Shown here: piece after piece, positions 18,616-28,112 of the stretch | Layout of the letters: each line of letters opens with the position of its first letter | Numbering within the stretch: the first letter of the stretch is position 1 | DNA from: Pseudomonadota bacterium | GTDB taxonomy: Bacteria > Pseudomonadota > Gammaproteobacteria > Steroidobacterales > Steroidobacteraceae | Direction of reading: 5' to 3' | Assembly: GCA_947453065.1 (NCBI GenBank) | Contig: CANGFJ010000002.1 | Coordinates: 1-44,757 of the forward strand | Length of the DNA stretch: 44,757 nucleotides | Made by a program: the position numbers and the translations under genes | Notes under the pieces: model-generated | The model's database searches: none | The model's input: only the letters and a program-made list of their open reading frames with translations | Told to the model about the DNA's origin: nothing

Positions 18616-19716
18616 CTAGAGAGCGGCCAGCAAGGCCTCGCCGACTGCGGCGCGGCGCCAGCCGCTCAACAGGCTGACCTCCCTCTCCCCGCGCGCGAGC
18701 TGTTCCAGCTCGCGTCGCGTGGCGAGGATCTCCGGGCTCAGTCCCAGCGCCAACGCGGCGTCCTTTGCTACCAGTCCGAGTTTCTTCACGCATTCCGTGA
18801 GGACAGGGTCCGGCCGTGCCCGTCCCGGCAGCGGCGGCAGTGACTGTGGCATGCCGGCTTCCTGCACGACCCGCAGGATGTCAGTACCACTGTTGGCGAT
18901 GAATCCCGGCTCCAGTTCCGTGAGTCCCTGCAGGGCCTGCAGATCGCGGGGCACTCGCATGACGATGGCCCTCAGGCCCGCATCCTCCAGGATCCAGGAC
19001 CGTGGCCGGTTCCGGTCCGACGCCCGCCGTTCGCGCCAGGCGGCCAGTTCGCGCGTGAGGCGCTGACGGTCCTCATCCAGTTCGGTGGTGCCCTTCAGGC
19101 GCTCCCAGGCCTTGGCCGGATCCACAAACAGGTTGTCAGCGGCGATCAGCGGCAGCAGCTCTTCCTCCAGCCAGGCCAGGCGTCCCAGCTTGTCCAGCTG
19201 CTCCAGCAGTGCGTCACGCAACGGTGCCAGGTAGCGCACATCATCGACTGCGTAGGTCAGTTGGGCCGCACTCAGCGGACGGCGCGACCAGTCGGTGCGC
19301 GTGTGCGACTTGTCCAGTTCCACGCCCACCAGCCGTCGCACGAGTTCGCCATAGCCCACCTGTGCCGGCAGGCCGGTGAGACCGGCGGCCACCTGGGTAT
19401 CGAAGACGGGACCCACGGCACCGAACAGGGGCCAGAGGACTTCAAGGTCCTGCCGCGCGGCATGCATGATCTTGATGGGCGTCGCGGCGGACAGGGCCGG
19501 ACGCATCAGCGCCAGGTCGGCGTCGCCCAGGGGGTCGACGCACTCGCAGCGCGTCGGGGTCGAGATCTGCAGCAGGCACAGCTGGGCGCGGTAGGTGCGC
19601 TCCCGCAGGAATTCGGTGTCCAGGCCCACATAGGGGGAAGCGGCCATCTCGGCGGCCAGTTCGCGCAGCCGCGTGGCGTGCTGCGGGGAATGGGTGATCG
19701 GTTCGATCGCGTTCAT
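18616..19716 (-). CDS. rnd: Ribonuclease D
   Basis: 366 residues, the usual size. RNase D is a 3'-to-5' exoribonuclease that trims tRNA and other stable RNA precursors. The DEDDy exonuclease core is visible: D33 and E35 in GLDTEF, D90 in HAARQDLEVL, and Y155/D159 in YAVDDVRYL. An HRDC domain follows at about 205-290 (WERLKGTTELDEDRQ onward), then a second helical HRDC-like C-terminal region. It is convergent with adk (eight bases between stops) and divergent from the membrane-protein gene across 54 bases. Confidence 0.95.
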   Translation of the reverse strand: MNAIEPITHSPQHATRLRELAAEMAASPYVGLDTEFLRERTYRAQLCLLQISTPTRCECVDPLGDADLALMRPALSAATPIKIMHAARQDLEVLWPLFGAVGPVFDTQVAAGLTGLPAQVGYGELVRRLVGVELDKSHTRTDWSRRPLSAAQLTYAVDDVRYLAPLRDALLEQLDKLGRLAWLEEELLPLIAADNLFVDPAKAWERLKGTTELDEDRQRLTRELAAWRERRASDRNRPRSWILEDAGLRAIVMRVPRDLQALQGLTELEPGFIANSGTDILRVVQEAGMPQSLPPLPGRARPDPVLTECVKKLGLVAKDAALALGLSPEILATRRELEQLARGEREVSLLSGWRRAAVGEALLAAL

Positions 19717-19770
19717 CGTGTGCGGGTCCTGCCTGTGTAGAATCGCTCATCCCTATCTGCGAGAGGCGTC

Positions 19771-20322
19771 GTGAGCGACACCCAACGTCCGGCTTTGCTG
19801 CGTTCCCTGCTGCTGTACATCGAGATCGCCCTGCTGAGGCGTGGTCCCGAGGACGCGCCGGCTTCCGTCGGACACCTGGTGTCGATGGTGTCCGCGTACG
19901 CAGGCATCAGTCTGGTGGTCGCCGGGTTCCTGCCCGACGCCAGCGGCGACCCGTTTGGGTTGCTGGCAGTGAGTATCGCCGTGTCGCTGCTATGGTACTG
20001 GGTCGTGCTGCGCCTTGCTCGCAAGCCCAGTCGCTACCTGCAGACCGCGAGCGCGGTTTTTGGTGTGCAGTTCGTGCTCGCCCCGCTGGGCGGACTGCTG
20101 CAGTGGTTCCTGGCCGGCCAGGTACTCACGCCAGAAGCGATGTCACCGGGCGCCGCGCTGGCCGTTGTGGCGATGGCGGTTTGGACAGTGGCCATCATGG
20201 CCCGCATCGTCCGCTCGGCCACCGAGTGGCCCACGACCTCCTGCGTCGCCCTGGTGCTGGCGCACTCGGCGCTCGAAGCGTTGCTGGTGCTCGCCTTGCT
20301 GCCTGACAAAGCAGCCCCCTGA
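19771..20322 (+). CDS. Unidentified integral membrane protein
   Basis: 183 residues from a GTG start preceded by GAGAGG at good spacing. After an N-terminal amphipathic stretch (LLRSLLLYIEIALLRRGPEDAP) there are about five membrane helices (roughly 40-56, 64-82, 94-115, 129-147 and 158-177). No catalytic motif is visible and I do not recognise the family. It ends 9 bases before mpl, so the pair and the following LON-domain gene probably form one transcript. A role near the envelope or peptidoglycan recycling is only suggested by position. Confidence 0.75.
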   Translation: MSDTQRPALLRSLLLYIEIALLRRGPEDAPASVGHLVSMVSAYAGISLVVAGFLPDASGDPFGLLAVSIAVSLLWYWVVLRLARKPSRYLQTASAVFGVQFVLAPLGGLLQWFLAGQVLTPEAMSPGAALAVVAMAVWTVAIMARIVRSATEWPTTSCVALVLAHSALEALLVLALLPDKAAP

Positions 20323-20331
20323 GGCCTCCTC

Positions 20332-21705
20332 ATGCACGTACACATTCTTGGCATCTGCGGCACGTTCATGGGTGGCATTGCGGCCATTGCCCGGGCGGCC
20401 GGCCATCGTGTCACCGGGTCCGACCGCAACGTCTATCCGCCGATGAGCACGCAGCTGGCGCAGCTGGGCATCGAGGTCACCGAAGGCTTCGACGCTGCGC
20501 AGCTGGACCCGGCGCCCGATGTCGTGGTGATCGGCAACGTCATGACTCGCGGGGTGCCGGTTATCGAGGCACTGCTGGACCGTGGCATTCCCTACGCCTC
20601 AGGGCCTGAATGGCTGGCGCGCGAGGTGCTGCACGACCGCTGGGTGCTGGCCGTGGCCGGTACGCACGGCAAGACGAGCACCTCAAGCCTGCTTGCGCAC
20701 ATCCTGGACCATGCGGGGCTTGATCCGGGCTTTCTCATCGGCGGCGTGCCGGGCAATTTCGACGTCAGCGCACGCCTGGGCAGTGCGCCGTTCTTCGTGA
20801 TCGAGGCCGATGAATACGACACGGCGTTCTTCGACAAGCGGGCCAAGTTCGTCCATTACCGGCCGCGCACCGTCATCCTGAACAACCTGGAGTTTGACCA
20901 CGCCGACATCTATCCGGACCTCGAGGCGATCAAACGTCAGTTCCATCACCTGGTGCGCACGGTGCCGGGCAGCGGACGCCTGGTCTGCAATGCGGCCGAT
21001 GCCAACCTGTCTGATGTCCTGCGCAAGGGCTGCTGGACGCCGCGCGAAGGCTTTGCCCGCGAAGGCGGCGAGGGCGCCAACTGGTCCGCGCGCAGCGAGC
21101 CAGGCAGTGACTACAGCCGGTTCGAAGTGCTGCTCGATGGTCAGTCGCAGGGCCAGGTGAGCTGGTCGCAGATCGGCGGTCACAACGTCGATAACGCGCT
21201 GGCGGCCCTGGCTGCCGCGCGCCACGCTGGTGTGCCCGTGGCCCATGGCATCGCCGCGCTCGCCACGTTCAAGGGCGTACGTCGGCGCATGGAGCTGTCG
21301 GGGGAGGCCGCAGGCGTGCGGGTCTACGACGACTTTGCCCATCACCCCACGGCCATTGCCACCACCCTCGATGGCCTGCGCCGCCGCATCGGCACGGCCC
21401 GCCTCGTGGCTGTGCTGGAGCCGCGCTCCAACACCATGAAAATGGGCGTCCACCGCGAGACGCTCGCGCCGTCGCTGGCCGGTGCTGATGCGGTGTTTGT
21501 GTACGCACCGCCCGACCTGGGCTGGGACGCGGGCGAGATCACGCGGCCACTGGGCCAGCGCGCGCAGCTGGCCGCCAGCATCGATGGGCTGGTGCAGACG
21601 CTGGTGCAGACGCTGCGCGCCGGCGACCATGTGCTGGTGATGAGCAATGGCGGTTTCGGCGGTCTGCACCACAAGCTGCTCGATGCACTCCGGGTGCGCG
21701 CATGA
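20332..21705 (+). CDS. mpl: UDP-N-acetylmuramate:L-alanyl-gamma-D-glutamyl-meso-diaminopimelate ligase
   Basis: 457 residues, typical for Mpl, which joins recycled murein tripeptide to UDP-MurNAc using ATP in the cytoplasm. Mur ligase features: N-terminal Rossmann motif HILGICGTFMGGIAAIA, ATP-binding GTHGKTST at 110-117, EADEYDTAFFDKRAKF, the NNLEFDHADIY block, and the C-terminal VYDDFAHHPTAI with the conserved DDFAHHP motif. Mpl is distinguished from MurC by GICGTFMGG and YDTAFFDKR. The last four bases (ATGA) overlap the next gene. Confidence 0.96.
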   Translation: MHVHILGICGTFMGGIAAIARAAGHRVTGSDRNVYPPMSTQLAQLGIEVTEGFDAAQLDPAPDVVVIGNVMTRGVPVIEALLDRGIPYASGPEWLAREVLHDRWVLAVAGTHGKTSTSSLLAHILDHAGLDPGFLIGGVPGNFDVSARLGSAPFFVIEADEYDTAFFDKRAKFVHYRPRTVILNNLEFDHADIYPDLEAIKRQFHHLVRTVPGSGRLVCNAADANLSDVLRKGCWTPREGFAREGGEGANWSARSEPGSDYSRFEVLLDGQSQGQVSWSQIGGHNVDNALAALAAARHAGVPVAHGIAALATFKGVRRRMELSGEAAGVRVYDDFAHHPTAIATTLDGLRRRIGTARLVAVLEPRSNTMKMGVHRETLAPSLAGADAVFVYAPPDLGWDAGEITRPLGQRAQLAASIDGLVQTLVQTLRAGDHVLVMSNGGFGGLHHKLLDALRVRA

Positions 21706-22319
21706 ACGACATCACGCTGGAAGAAGTGCCGCTGTTCCCGCTCAACACCGTGCTGTTCCCGGGTGGGCCGCTGCCCCTGCGTATTTTCGAGACGCGCTAC
21801 ACCGACATGGTGCGTCGTTGCCTGCGGACCGAGTCGCCGTTCGGCGTGCTGTTGATCCGCGAAGGGGTCGAGGCCGGTGGCGCCGCCGCCACCATGCAGC
21901 TGGGCACGCTGGCGCGCATCGTGGATTTCAACCCGATGCCGGATGGGCTGCTGGGCATCATTTGTCGTGGCGAGTCCCGATTTCGCCTGGTCGAGCGCTG
22001 GCGCCAGGCCGACGGCCTGAGTGTGGGCCGCATCCAGCGCCTGCCACCACAGGCTGTCGTTGCCCTGCCCGAGTCCTATCGTCGCCTGTCGGACTTGCTG
22101 CGCAAAGTCCTGCCCGAACTGGGGTCCCTCTACGCCTCGATTGCCGGCGATTACGACGACGCGGGCTGGGTGTCCTGCCGGCTCGCCGAGATCCTGCCGC
22201 TGGAGCAGCAGGAAAAGCAGCAGTTGCTCGAACTGGAGGACCCGATCGAGCGGCTCGATCGCCTGGCCCCCCTCATCGATGCGGCAGAACAGCCCGACGA
22301 GGACGACGCTTCGAACTAG
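21702..22319 (+). CDS. LON peptidase substrate-binding domain protein
   Basis: 205 residues consisting of one LON N-terminal domain without ATPase or protease parts. The hallmark start is present: VPLFPLNTVLFPGGPLPLRIFETRYTDMVR. Such stand-alone proteins are widespread; their function is not well defined, and substrate or peptide binding is assumed from the fold. The start overlaps the stop of mpl by four bases, implying translational coupling. The C-terminus is acidic (EQPDEDDASN). The stop is one base from the stop of the convergent CPBP gene. Confidence 0.92.
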   Translation: MNDITLEEVPLFPLNTVLFPGGPLPLRIFETRYTDMVRRCLRTESPFGVLLIREGVEAGGAAATMQLGTLARIVDFNPMPDGLLGIICRGESRFRLVERWRQADGLSVGRIQRLPPQAVVALPESYRRLSDLLRKVLPELGSLYASIAGDYDDAGWVSCRLAEILPLEQQEKQQLLELEDPIERLDRLAPLIDAAEQPDEDDASN

Positions 22320-22320
22320 G

Positions 22321-23190
22321 TCAACGCCGCTGCCTGCGGTAATAGGCCAGCAACGGAATGGCTGCCACTGCCGTCCAACCCAGCGTCAGGTAGCCCACGA
22401 AGCCGTCGTGCTGGCTCAGCAGCCAGGACTGCGAGGCGGCCGGGTCCACCCGCGTCAGGCGCAGCACGGCCAGCATGACGGTGACCCACCCGGCATGCAG
22501 GCCGATGCCGGCAGCGATGTTGCCGCGGTAGCTGCGCACGATGGCCAGGAGGGCGCCAACGGCCGCCAGGCTCAGGTAGGCATCGAGGATCGCGCGGGGC
22601 TGCGCGAACTCACCCAGCGAACCGCGCAGCAGGTCCAGCCCGCTCAGCATCGTCACGTCCTCGGGGGCGATGCGGTAGCGCGCAAAAAAGTGCGTGGCGG
22701 CATACAGCAGCGAGGTCGACACGATGGCGATGAACACGCCTGATTCACGCGACACCGCCGAATACATGGCGCCGCGCAGGAAGGTTTCCTCGATAAAGGC
22801 AACGGTCAGTCCACTGCCCAGCGCCACCAGCAGGGCTTTGCCGAGCATACCCAGCGTGACGCCTGCGTTGAGATCGCGCAGGCCCAGCGCCAGCATCAGC
22901 AGCGCCAGCGGCAGCATGAACAGCACGCCCAACACCACGCCCTTGAGCAGGTCGACGACAAACTGGCTGCGCCTTACGCCATAGCCCATGGCCGATCGGT
23001 TGGCCACGCCGAGCCGGCGTGCCACCACATACAGTCCGATGGCCAGACCCAGCATGGCGATGCGGTTGCCGACGCGATGGAAGGGCACCGCGGCGAACAG
23101 GTTGACCAGCTCCCAGGCCGGCCAGGTGGCCACGGCCACCAGTCCCAGGGCGACAGCAAACAGGGCGGCGAAATACATCAGTGCGCGCAT
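22321..23190 (-). CDS. CPBP family intramembrane glutamic endopeptidase
   Basis: 289 residues with about eight membrane helices. The Abi/CPBP signature is present: EETFLRG (the catalytic EExxxR), then YAATH (aromatic-x3-H), then GLHAGW (third motif). The family includes Rce1-type CAAX proteases and bacterial immunity proteins; the bacterial substrate here is unknown. The ATG complementary to 23188-23190 follows a GAGGA ribosome-binding site; the longer frame to 23259 would run into the divergent methyltransferase gene and is rejected. Only 41 bases separate it from that divergent start. Confidence 0.88.
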   Translation of the reverse strand: MRALMYFAALFAVALGLVAVATWPAWELVNLFAAVPFHRVGNRIAMLGLAIGLYVVARRLGVANRSAMGYGVRRSQFVVDLLKGVVLGVLFMLPLALLMLALGLRDLNAGVTLGMLGKALLVALGSGLTVAFIEETFLRGAMYSAVSRESGVFIAIVSTSLLYAATHFFARYRIAPEDVTMLSGLDLLRGSLGEFAQPRAILDAYLSLAAVGALLAIVRSYRGNIAAGIGLHAGWVTVMLAVLRLTRVDPAASQSWLLSQHDGFVGYLTLGWTAVAAIPLLAYYRRQRR

Positions 23191-23231
23191 AGAGTCCTCG
23201 TTGTGGCTTGGCCTGCCGTAAACTCCCGCCC

Positions 23232-24122
23232 ATGAGCCAGAGTCCTGCATCCGTGTCATCGCAACCCATCGTGCTTGCCGCCTGTCCCCTGTGTGGTGGC
23301 AGCCAGGCCCGCGAATTGGCCGTCTATCCCGAGCTGACCTGGGTCCGCTGCGAGTGCAGTCTGATCTACAAGCGCAGCGAGCAACCCGATCCGGCGGCTG
23401 CGGAATTCTACGAGAGTGGCTACTTCGGCGCTGGAGACCAGGGGCGTCGCTACACGCAGCGTACCCGTCGCCGCATCCAGAAGTCCCGCAACCAGATCCT
23501 CGACCTGCTCAATCACGTCGAGCCCGGCCCGCTGCTGGATATCGGCTGTTCAGTGGGCTACACGCTGCGGGCCGCGCGCGAGCTGGGGCTTGCACCCACG
23601 GGGTCGGACCTCAGCCAGTACGCGATCCAGGCCTGTCGCGACCAGGGCTTTCGTGCCGAGCGCGGCGAGCTCAGTCAGCTGCCCTTTGCCGAGGGGGAGT
23701 TCGGGCTGGTGACGATGAAGCATGTGCTGGAACACACGGCCGATCCGCGCGCCGCGGTGCGTGAAGTGCGGCGCGTGCTGCGTCCGGGTGGCGGCGTGTT
23801 CATCGCGATCCCGCATGCCGGGTACCGCAAGGCCGTGGCCGCGCCGCAGGCCAGCCGCTATTACCTGCCGTCTGCGCATGGCCGCGAGCACTTCGTGTAT
23901 TACACCCCGCAGACGCTGACCCGGCTGCTCGAGCAGGAGGGGTTCAGAGTGGTGGCCGTGAATCCGCAGCTGCTGCATCGGCGCGCCAGTCTGCTGCGCA
24001 GGGCCGGTGAGTGCCTGCTGGCACCGCTGCGCGCCGTCGCGCAGCGCCTTGCCGATGGCCTTCAGGTCCGCAAGGAGTTCTGGCTGGTCGCCGTGCGCAC
24101 GGAGACGCCGCCGGTCAGCTGA
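23232..24122 (+). CDS. Class I SAM-dependent methyltransferase with N-terminal zinc-finger-like cysteines
   Basis: 296 residues from the ATG at 23232. The N-terminus has C18-x2-C21 and C40-x-C42, a likely zinc site as seen in many sugar or lipid methyltransferases with an added ribbon. The SAM-binding motif is LLDIGCSVGYTLRAA (about 101-115), followed by KHVLEHTADP and the post-motif VRRVLRPGGGVFIAIPH, a typical Methyltransf_11/23 layout. The substrate cannot be read from the sequence; relatives often act in cell-surface glycan pathways. The 3' end overlaps the convergent cpdA gene by 61 bases. Confidence 0.88.
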   Translation: MSQSPASVSSQPIVLAACPLCGGSQARELAVYPELTWVRCECSLIYKRSEQPDPAAAEFYESGYFGAGDQGRRYTQRTRRRIQKSRNQILDLLNHVEPGPLLDIGCSVGYTLRAARELGLAPTGSDLSQYAIQACRDQGFRAERGELSQLPFAEGEFGLVTMKHVLEHTADPRAAVREVRRVLRPGGGVFIAIPHAGYRKAVAAPQASRYYLPSAHGREHFVYYTPQTLTRLLEQEGFRVVAVNPQLLHRRASLLRRAGECLLAPLRAVAQRLADGLQVRKEFWLVAVRTETPPVS

Positions 24123-24889
24123 TGGCGCTGGGCTTCTGACAGCCAGGCCACCTGGCTGTCGATCTGCCCCGTGGGCGATAACGTCAGCACCCGGTAGCCC
24201 GGTGGCAGGACGTCCACCTCGAAGTCCCGCGCGCGCGGCAGGAACTGCGCGCAGGTCGACGGCGTGCCCAGGATGCGCACGCCCTGGCGGGTGGTTTCGA
24301 AGGCCTGGTGCACATGGCCGAACACGATGCCGCGCACCTTGGGGTGGCGATCGATGACCTCAAAGAATGCCTCGGCATTGGCCAGCCCCACGGTATCGAG
24401 CCACTCGCTGGCCATCGTGACGGGGTGGTGGTGCAGGGCGATCAGCGCGTGCTCCCCCGGGGCAGTGGCCAGTGCAGCATCGAGCGCAGCCAGCTGGGCC
24501 GGAGACAGCGCCCCCTGTGCCTGCCGCGCGACGCTGCTGTCCAGCAGCACCACACGCCAGCCCAGAAAGTCCGCGTGACCGCCGACCTGGAACGGCGCCC
24601 CCTGCAGGGCCTGCGCGAGCGCCGGGGCGTCATCGTGGTTGCCCGGGATGCACAGCACCGGCTTGCCGAGGCCGCTAAAGGCCTGGCGAAAATGCGCATA
24701 GCCGCCGATTTCGTCCTGCACCAGGTCGCCGGTCGCCAGCACGGCCTGGCAGGTCTGGATCTGCGCGCTGGCAGCGGCCAGGGTCGCCTGCAGGGCGGCC
24801 AGCGTCGGAACCCCGCGTAAGCGCCCGGCAGGGTCGGCGAACAGGTGTGGGTCGGTCAATTGGACGAGCGTGACGAGTGACTGGCTCAC
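24062..24889 (-). CDS. cpdA: CpdA-like 3',5'-cyclic-nucleotide phosphodiesterase (metallophosphoesterase)
   Basis: 275 residues from a GTG start. The calcineurin-like metallophosphoesterase motifs are all present: TDPHLF (12-17), TGDLVQD (53-59), PGNHDD (82-87), LHHHPV (152-157) and FGHVHQ (190-195). The set and length match CpdA, which hydrolyses cAMP and lowers CRP signalling. Other members of this class act on different phosphodiesters, so cAMP specificity is inferred. The last 61 bases overlap the 3' end of the convergent methyltransferase. Divergent from tkt across 192 bases with no clear promoter. Confidence 0.9.
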   Translation of the reverse strand: MSQSLVTLVQLTDPHLFADPAGRLRGVPTLAALQATLAAASAQIQTCQAVLATGDLVQDEIGGYAHFRQAFSGLGKPVLCIPGNHDDAPALAQALQGAPFQVGGHADFLGWRVVLLDSSVARQAQGALSPAQLAALDAALATAPGEHALIALHHHPVTMASEWLDTVGLANAEAFFEVIDRHPKVRGIVFGHVHQAFETTRQGVRILGTPSTCAQFLPRARDFEVDVLPPGYRVLTLSPTGQIDSQVAWLSEAQRHQLTGGVSVRTATSQNSLRT

Positions 24890-25081
24890 GGTACTCAGCG
24901 GGTGGCGATAGAAGACCAGTTTACCAATCGCTTGCGGTGGAGACCGTGATGGCCATCCCGCCAGACCCTACACAGTGTCGCTCCCGGGCCAGCCGGGCAC
25001 TTTGATTTGCCGAAGGTGCCGCCGGGGTAGAAAATGGCGGGCTAACTCCCCCTTCTACCTTCGCGCGAGCCGCTTACCCGA

Positions 25082-27082
25082 ATGCCATCTCACCAAGAAC
25101 TTGCCAATGCCATCCGTGCCCTGTCCATGGACGCCGTCCAGCAGGCCAACTCCGGTCACCCGGGTGCTCCCATGGGCATGGCAGACATCGCCGAGGTGCT
25201 CTGGCGCGGCGTGATGCGCCATAACCCCTCCGACCCGACCTGGTGGAACCGCGACCGCTTCGTGCTCTCCAACGGCCACGCGTCGATGCTGCTGTATTCG
25301 GTCCTGCACCTGACAGGCTATCCGCTGTCGCTGGATGACATCCGTGCCTTCCGTCAGCTGGGCTCACACACCGCGGGCCACCCGGAGCGCGACACGCACC
25401 TGGGCATCGAGACCACCACCGGCCCCCTCGGGCAGGGCATTGCCAATGCCGTGGGCATGGCGCTGGCCGAGAAGCTGCTGGCCGCGCAGTTCAACCGTCC
25501 GGGCCTGCCGGTGGTCGACCACCGCACCTATGTGTTCCTGGGTGATGGCTGCCTGATGGAAGGCATCTCTCACGAGGCCTGCTCGCTGGCCGGCACGCTC
25601 AAGCTCGGCAAGCTCGTGGCCTTCTTCGACGACAACGGCATCACGATCGACGGCGACGTGACGGGCTGGTGCACCGATGACACGCCGGCGCGCTTCGAGG
25701 CCTATGGCTGGAAGGTCGTCCGCGCTGTCGATGGCCACAATGCCGCCGCCATCGCCGCGGCCATCCAGGACGCGCAGTCGCAGGACGAGCGCCCGACGCT
25801 GATCTGCTGCAAGACGGTCATCGGTTTCGGTTCGCCCAACCGGGCGGGCAGCAGCAAGGCGCACGGCGAGGCGCTGGGCGCTGCCGAGATCGAGGCCACG
25901 CGCAAGCACATCGGCTGGGCTCATCCGCCGTTCGAGATCCCGGCTGACATCCGTGCAGACTGGGACCAGCGTGCTGCCGGCCAGCAGGCGCAGGACAGCT
26001 GGAATGCGCTGTTCGCACAGTACAGCGCCGCGCACCCCGACCTGGCTGCCGAGCTGGGTCGTCGGTTGCGGGGCGAACTGCCCGCCAACTGGGACGCCGT
26101 GAAGGCCGACCTGGCGCAGCAGGCCGCCGCAGTGGGCGCTGGCCAGGCCACGCGCGTGTCGTCGCAGTTCGCGCTGAATATCATTGGCCCGCACCTGGGC
26201 GAGCTGCTCGGTGGCTCTGCCGACCTTTCGGGTTCCAACAATACCTTCCGCAAGGATTCGCGCGCGGTCACCGCCACGGATGCCAGCGGCAACTACATCA
26301 ACTACGGCGTCCGCGAGTTCGCGATGACCGCGATGATGAACGGCCTGGCACTGCATGGCGGCTTCCGTCCCTACGCGGGCACCTTCCTGGTCTTCTCCGA
26401 TTACGCGCGCAATGCCGTGCGGATGGCCGCGCTGATGAAGCAGGGCGTCATACTGGTCTACACGCACGACTCGATCGGCCTGGGTGAGGACGGCCCGACC
26501 CACCAGCCCATCGAGCACGTGGCCAGCCTGCGCCTCATGCCCAACCTGGCCGTGTGGCGCCCCTGCGATGCGGCCGAGACAGCGGCGTCCTGGGTCGCCA
26601 GCGTCGAGCGGGCCGATGGCCCGTCGGCCTTGGTGCTGACGCGGCAGGCATTGCCGCAGCAGCCGCGCACACCGGCCCAGACGGCCGCGATGGGCCGCGG
26701 TGGCTACACGCTGCTCGACACCGACGGCGTGCCCGAGGCGATCCTCATCGCCACCGGCTCCGAGGTCGCATTGGGCGTCGAGGTGGTGCAGGCCCTGGCG
26801 GCGCTGGGCCGCCGCGTGCGCCTTGTCTCGATGCCCTGCGCCGAGGTCTTCGAGCAGCAGGATGCCGCCTGGCGCGAGTCCGTGCTGCCGGCTGCCGTGA
26901 CGCGCCGGGTCGCCATCGAGGCCGGTGCCACCGGCCTGTGGTGGCGCTATGTCGGCACCCAGGGCCGCGTGCTGGGCATCGACCAGTTCGGTGCCTCCGG
27001 CAAGGCGTCCGACCTGTATCGCCATTTCGGCCTGACGGCCGAAAATCTGCAGCGAACAATCGTAGAATTACTCAATAACTGA
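25082..27082 (+). CDS. tkt: Transketolase
   Basis: 666 residues, the usual size. This thiamine-diphosphate enzyme moves two-carbon units between sugar phosphates, linking glycolysis and the pentose phosphate pathway. The N-terminus has [12 protein letters not shown] (His26 in the active site); the cofactor-binding GDG begins about residue 155 ([20 protein letters not shown]), with a DDNGITIDG stretch after it. The pyrimidine-binding part shows the transketolase motif [24 protein letters not shown]-like block and [15 protein letters not shown]. First gene of a rightward tkt-gap-pgk-pyk run; 15 bases separate it from gap. Confidence 0.97.
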   Translation: MPSHQELANAIRALSMDAVQQANSGHPGAPMGMADIAEVLWRGVMRHNPSDPTWWNRDRFVLSNGHASMLLYSVLHLTGYPLSLDDIRAFRQLGSHTAGHPERDTHLGIETTTGPLGQGIANAVGMALAEKLLAAQFNRPGLPVVDHRTYVFLGDGCLMEGISHEACSLAGTLKLGKLVAFFDDNGITIDGDVTGWCTDDTPARFEAYGWKVVRAVDGHNAAAIAAAIQDAQSQDERPTLICCKTVIGFGSPNRAGSSKAHGEALGAAEIEATRKHIGWAHPPFEIPADIRADWDQRAAGQQAQDSWNALFAQYSAAHPDLAAELGRRLRGELPANWDAVKADLAQQAAAVGAGQATRVSSQFALNIIGPHLGELLGGSADLSGSNNTFRKDSRAVTATDASGNYINYGVREFAMTAMMNGLALHGGFRPYAGTFLVFSDYARNAVRMAALMKQGVILVYTHDSIGLGEDGPTHQPIEHVASLRLMPNLAVWRPCDAAETAASWVASVERADGPSALVLTRQALPQQPRTPAQTAAMGRGGYTLLDTDGVPEAILIATGSEVALGVEVVQALAALGRRVRLVSMPCAEVFEQQDAAWRESVLPAAVTRRVAIEAGATGLWWRYVGTQGRVLGIDQFGASGKASDLYRHFGLTAENLQRTIVELLNN

Positions 27083-27097
27083 ACCCGAGGACACACC

Positions 27098-28111
27098 ATG
27101 GCGATCAAGGTTGGCATCAATGGTTACGGACGTATCGGCCGCAACATCCTCCGGGCGTTGTATGAGTCGGGTCGCACCCACGACATTCAGATCGTGGCCA
27201 TCAACGACCTGGGCGATGCCAAGACCAATGCGCACCTGACCCGCTACGACACCGCGCATGGCAAGTTCCATGGCACCGTCGTGGTCGATGAAGACTGCAT
27301 GGTCGTCAATGGCGACCGCATCAAGGTGCTGGCCCAGCGCGACCCGTCGAAGCTGCCCTGGGGCGAGCTGGGCGTCGACATTGTGTTCGAGTGCACGGGC
27401 TTCTTTACGAGCAAGGCCAAGGCCTCGGCGCACATTGCCGCCGGCGCCAAGAAGGTGCTGATTTCCGCACCGGGCGGCAGCGATGTCGATGCCACGGTTG
27501 TCTATGGCGTGAACCACGACGTGCTGAAGTCCGAGTTCACGGTGGTCTCGAATGCCTCGTGCACGACCAACTGCCTGGCTCCGCTGGCCAAGGTGCTCAA
27601 CGACAGCGTCGGTCTCAAGCACGGCCTGATGACCACGATCCACGCCTACACCAACGACCAGGTGTTGACGGACGTCTACCACGAGGACCTGCGTCGCGCG
27701 CGCTCGGCCACGATGTCGATGATCCCGACCAAGACGGGCGCCGCCGCCGCCGTGGGCCTGGTGCTGCCGCAGCTCAAGGGCAAGCTCGATGGCTTCGCCA
27801 TCCGCGTGCCGACGATCAACGTGTCCATGGTCGACCTGACGTTCACGGCCAACCGTGCCACCAGCGTCGAAGAGATCAACCAGCTGGTGAAGTCGGCTGC
27901 CGAGGGCGCGCTCAAGGGCGTGCTGGCCTACACCGAGGCGCCGCTGGTCTCCATCGACTACAACCACGACCCGGCCTCCTCGACCTTCGATGCCACGCTG
28001 ACCAAGGTCATCGACGGCTCGATCGTGAAGGTCTGCTCCTGGTACGACAACGAGTGGGGCTTCTCCAACCGCATGCTGGACACCGCGCTGGCCTGGTCGA
28101 AGGCCAAGTAA
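27098..28111 (+). CDS. gap: Type I glyceraldehyde-3-phosphate dehydrogenase
   Basis: 337 residues. Oxidises glyceraldehyde 3-phosphate to 1,3-bisphosphoglycerate. The NAD-binding motif INGYGRIGR (7-15) and AINDL with D37, a residue usual for NAD preference, are present; the active-site Cys is C155 in [12 protein letters not shown], and the catalytic His follows in TTIHAYT. Erythrose-4-phosphate dehydrogenase is the main alternative in this fold, but the sequence around [10 protein letters not shown] and the [11 protein letters not shown] block favours GAPDH. A GAGG ribosome-binding site precedes the ATG. The pgk start lies one base past its stop. Confidence 0.95.
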   Translation: MAIKVGINGYGRIGRNILRALYESGRTHDIQIVAINDLGDAKTNAHLTRYDTAHGKFHGTVVVDEDCMVVNGDRIKVLAQRDPSKLPWGELGVDIVFECTGFFTSKAKASAHIAAGAKKVLISAPGGSDVDATVVYGVNHDVLKSEFTVVSNASCTTNCLAPLAKVLNDSVGLKHGLMTTIHAYTNDQVLTDVYHEDLRRARSATMSMIPTKTGAAAAVGLVLPQLKGKLDGFAIRVPTINVSMVDLTFTANRATSVEEINQLVKSAAEGALKGVLAYTEAPLVSIDYNHDPASSTFDATLTKVIDGSIVKVCSWYDNEWGFSNRMLDTALAWSKAK

Positions 28112-28112
28112 G

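Noticed and set aside
24890-25081. Possible tkt promoter (TTTGCC with TAGAAA) in the cpdA-tkt gap
   Set aside because: Both hexamers match poorly at an acceptable spacing; the 192-base gap holds nothing I can support.
25364-27025. Leftward open frame of 553 codons
   Set aside because: Antisense shadow of transketolase, with His/Arg/Gly-rich composition and no recognised domain.
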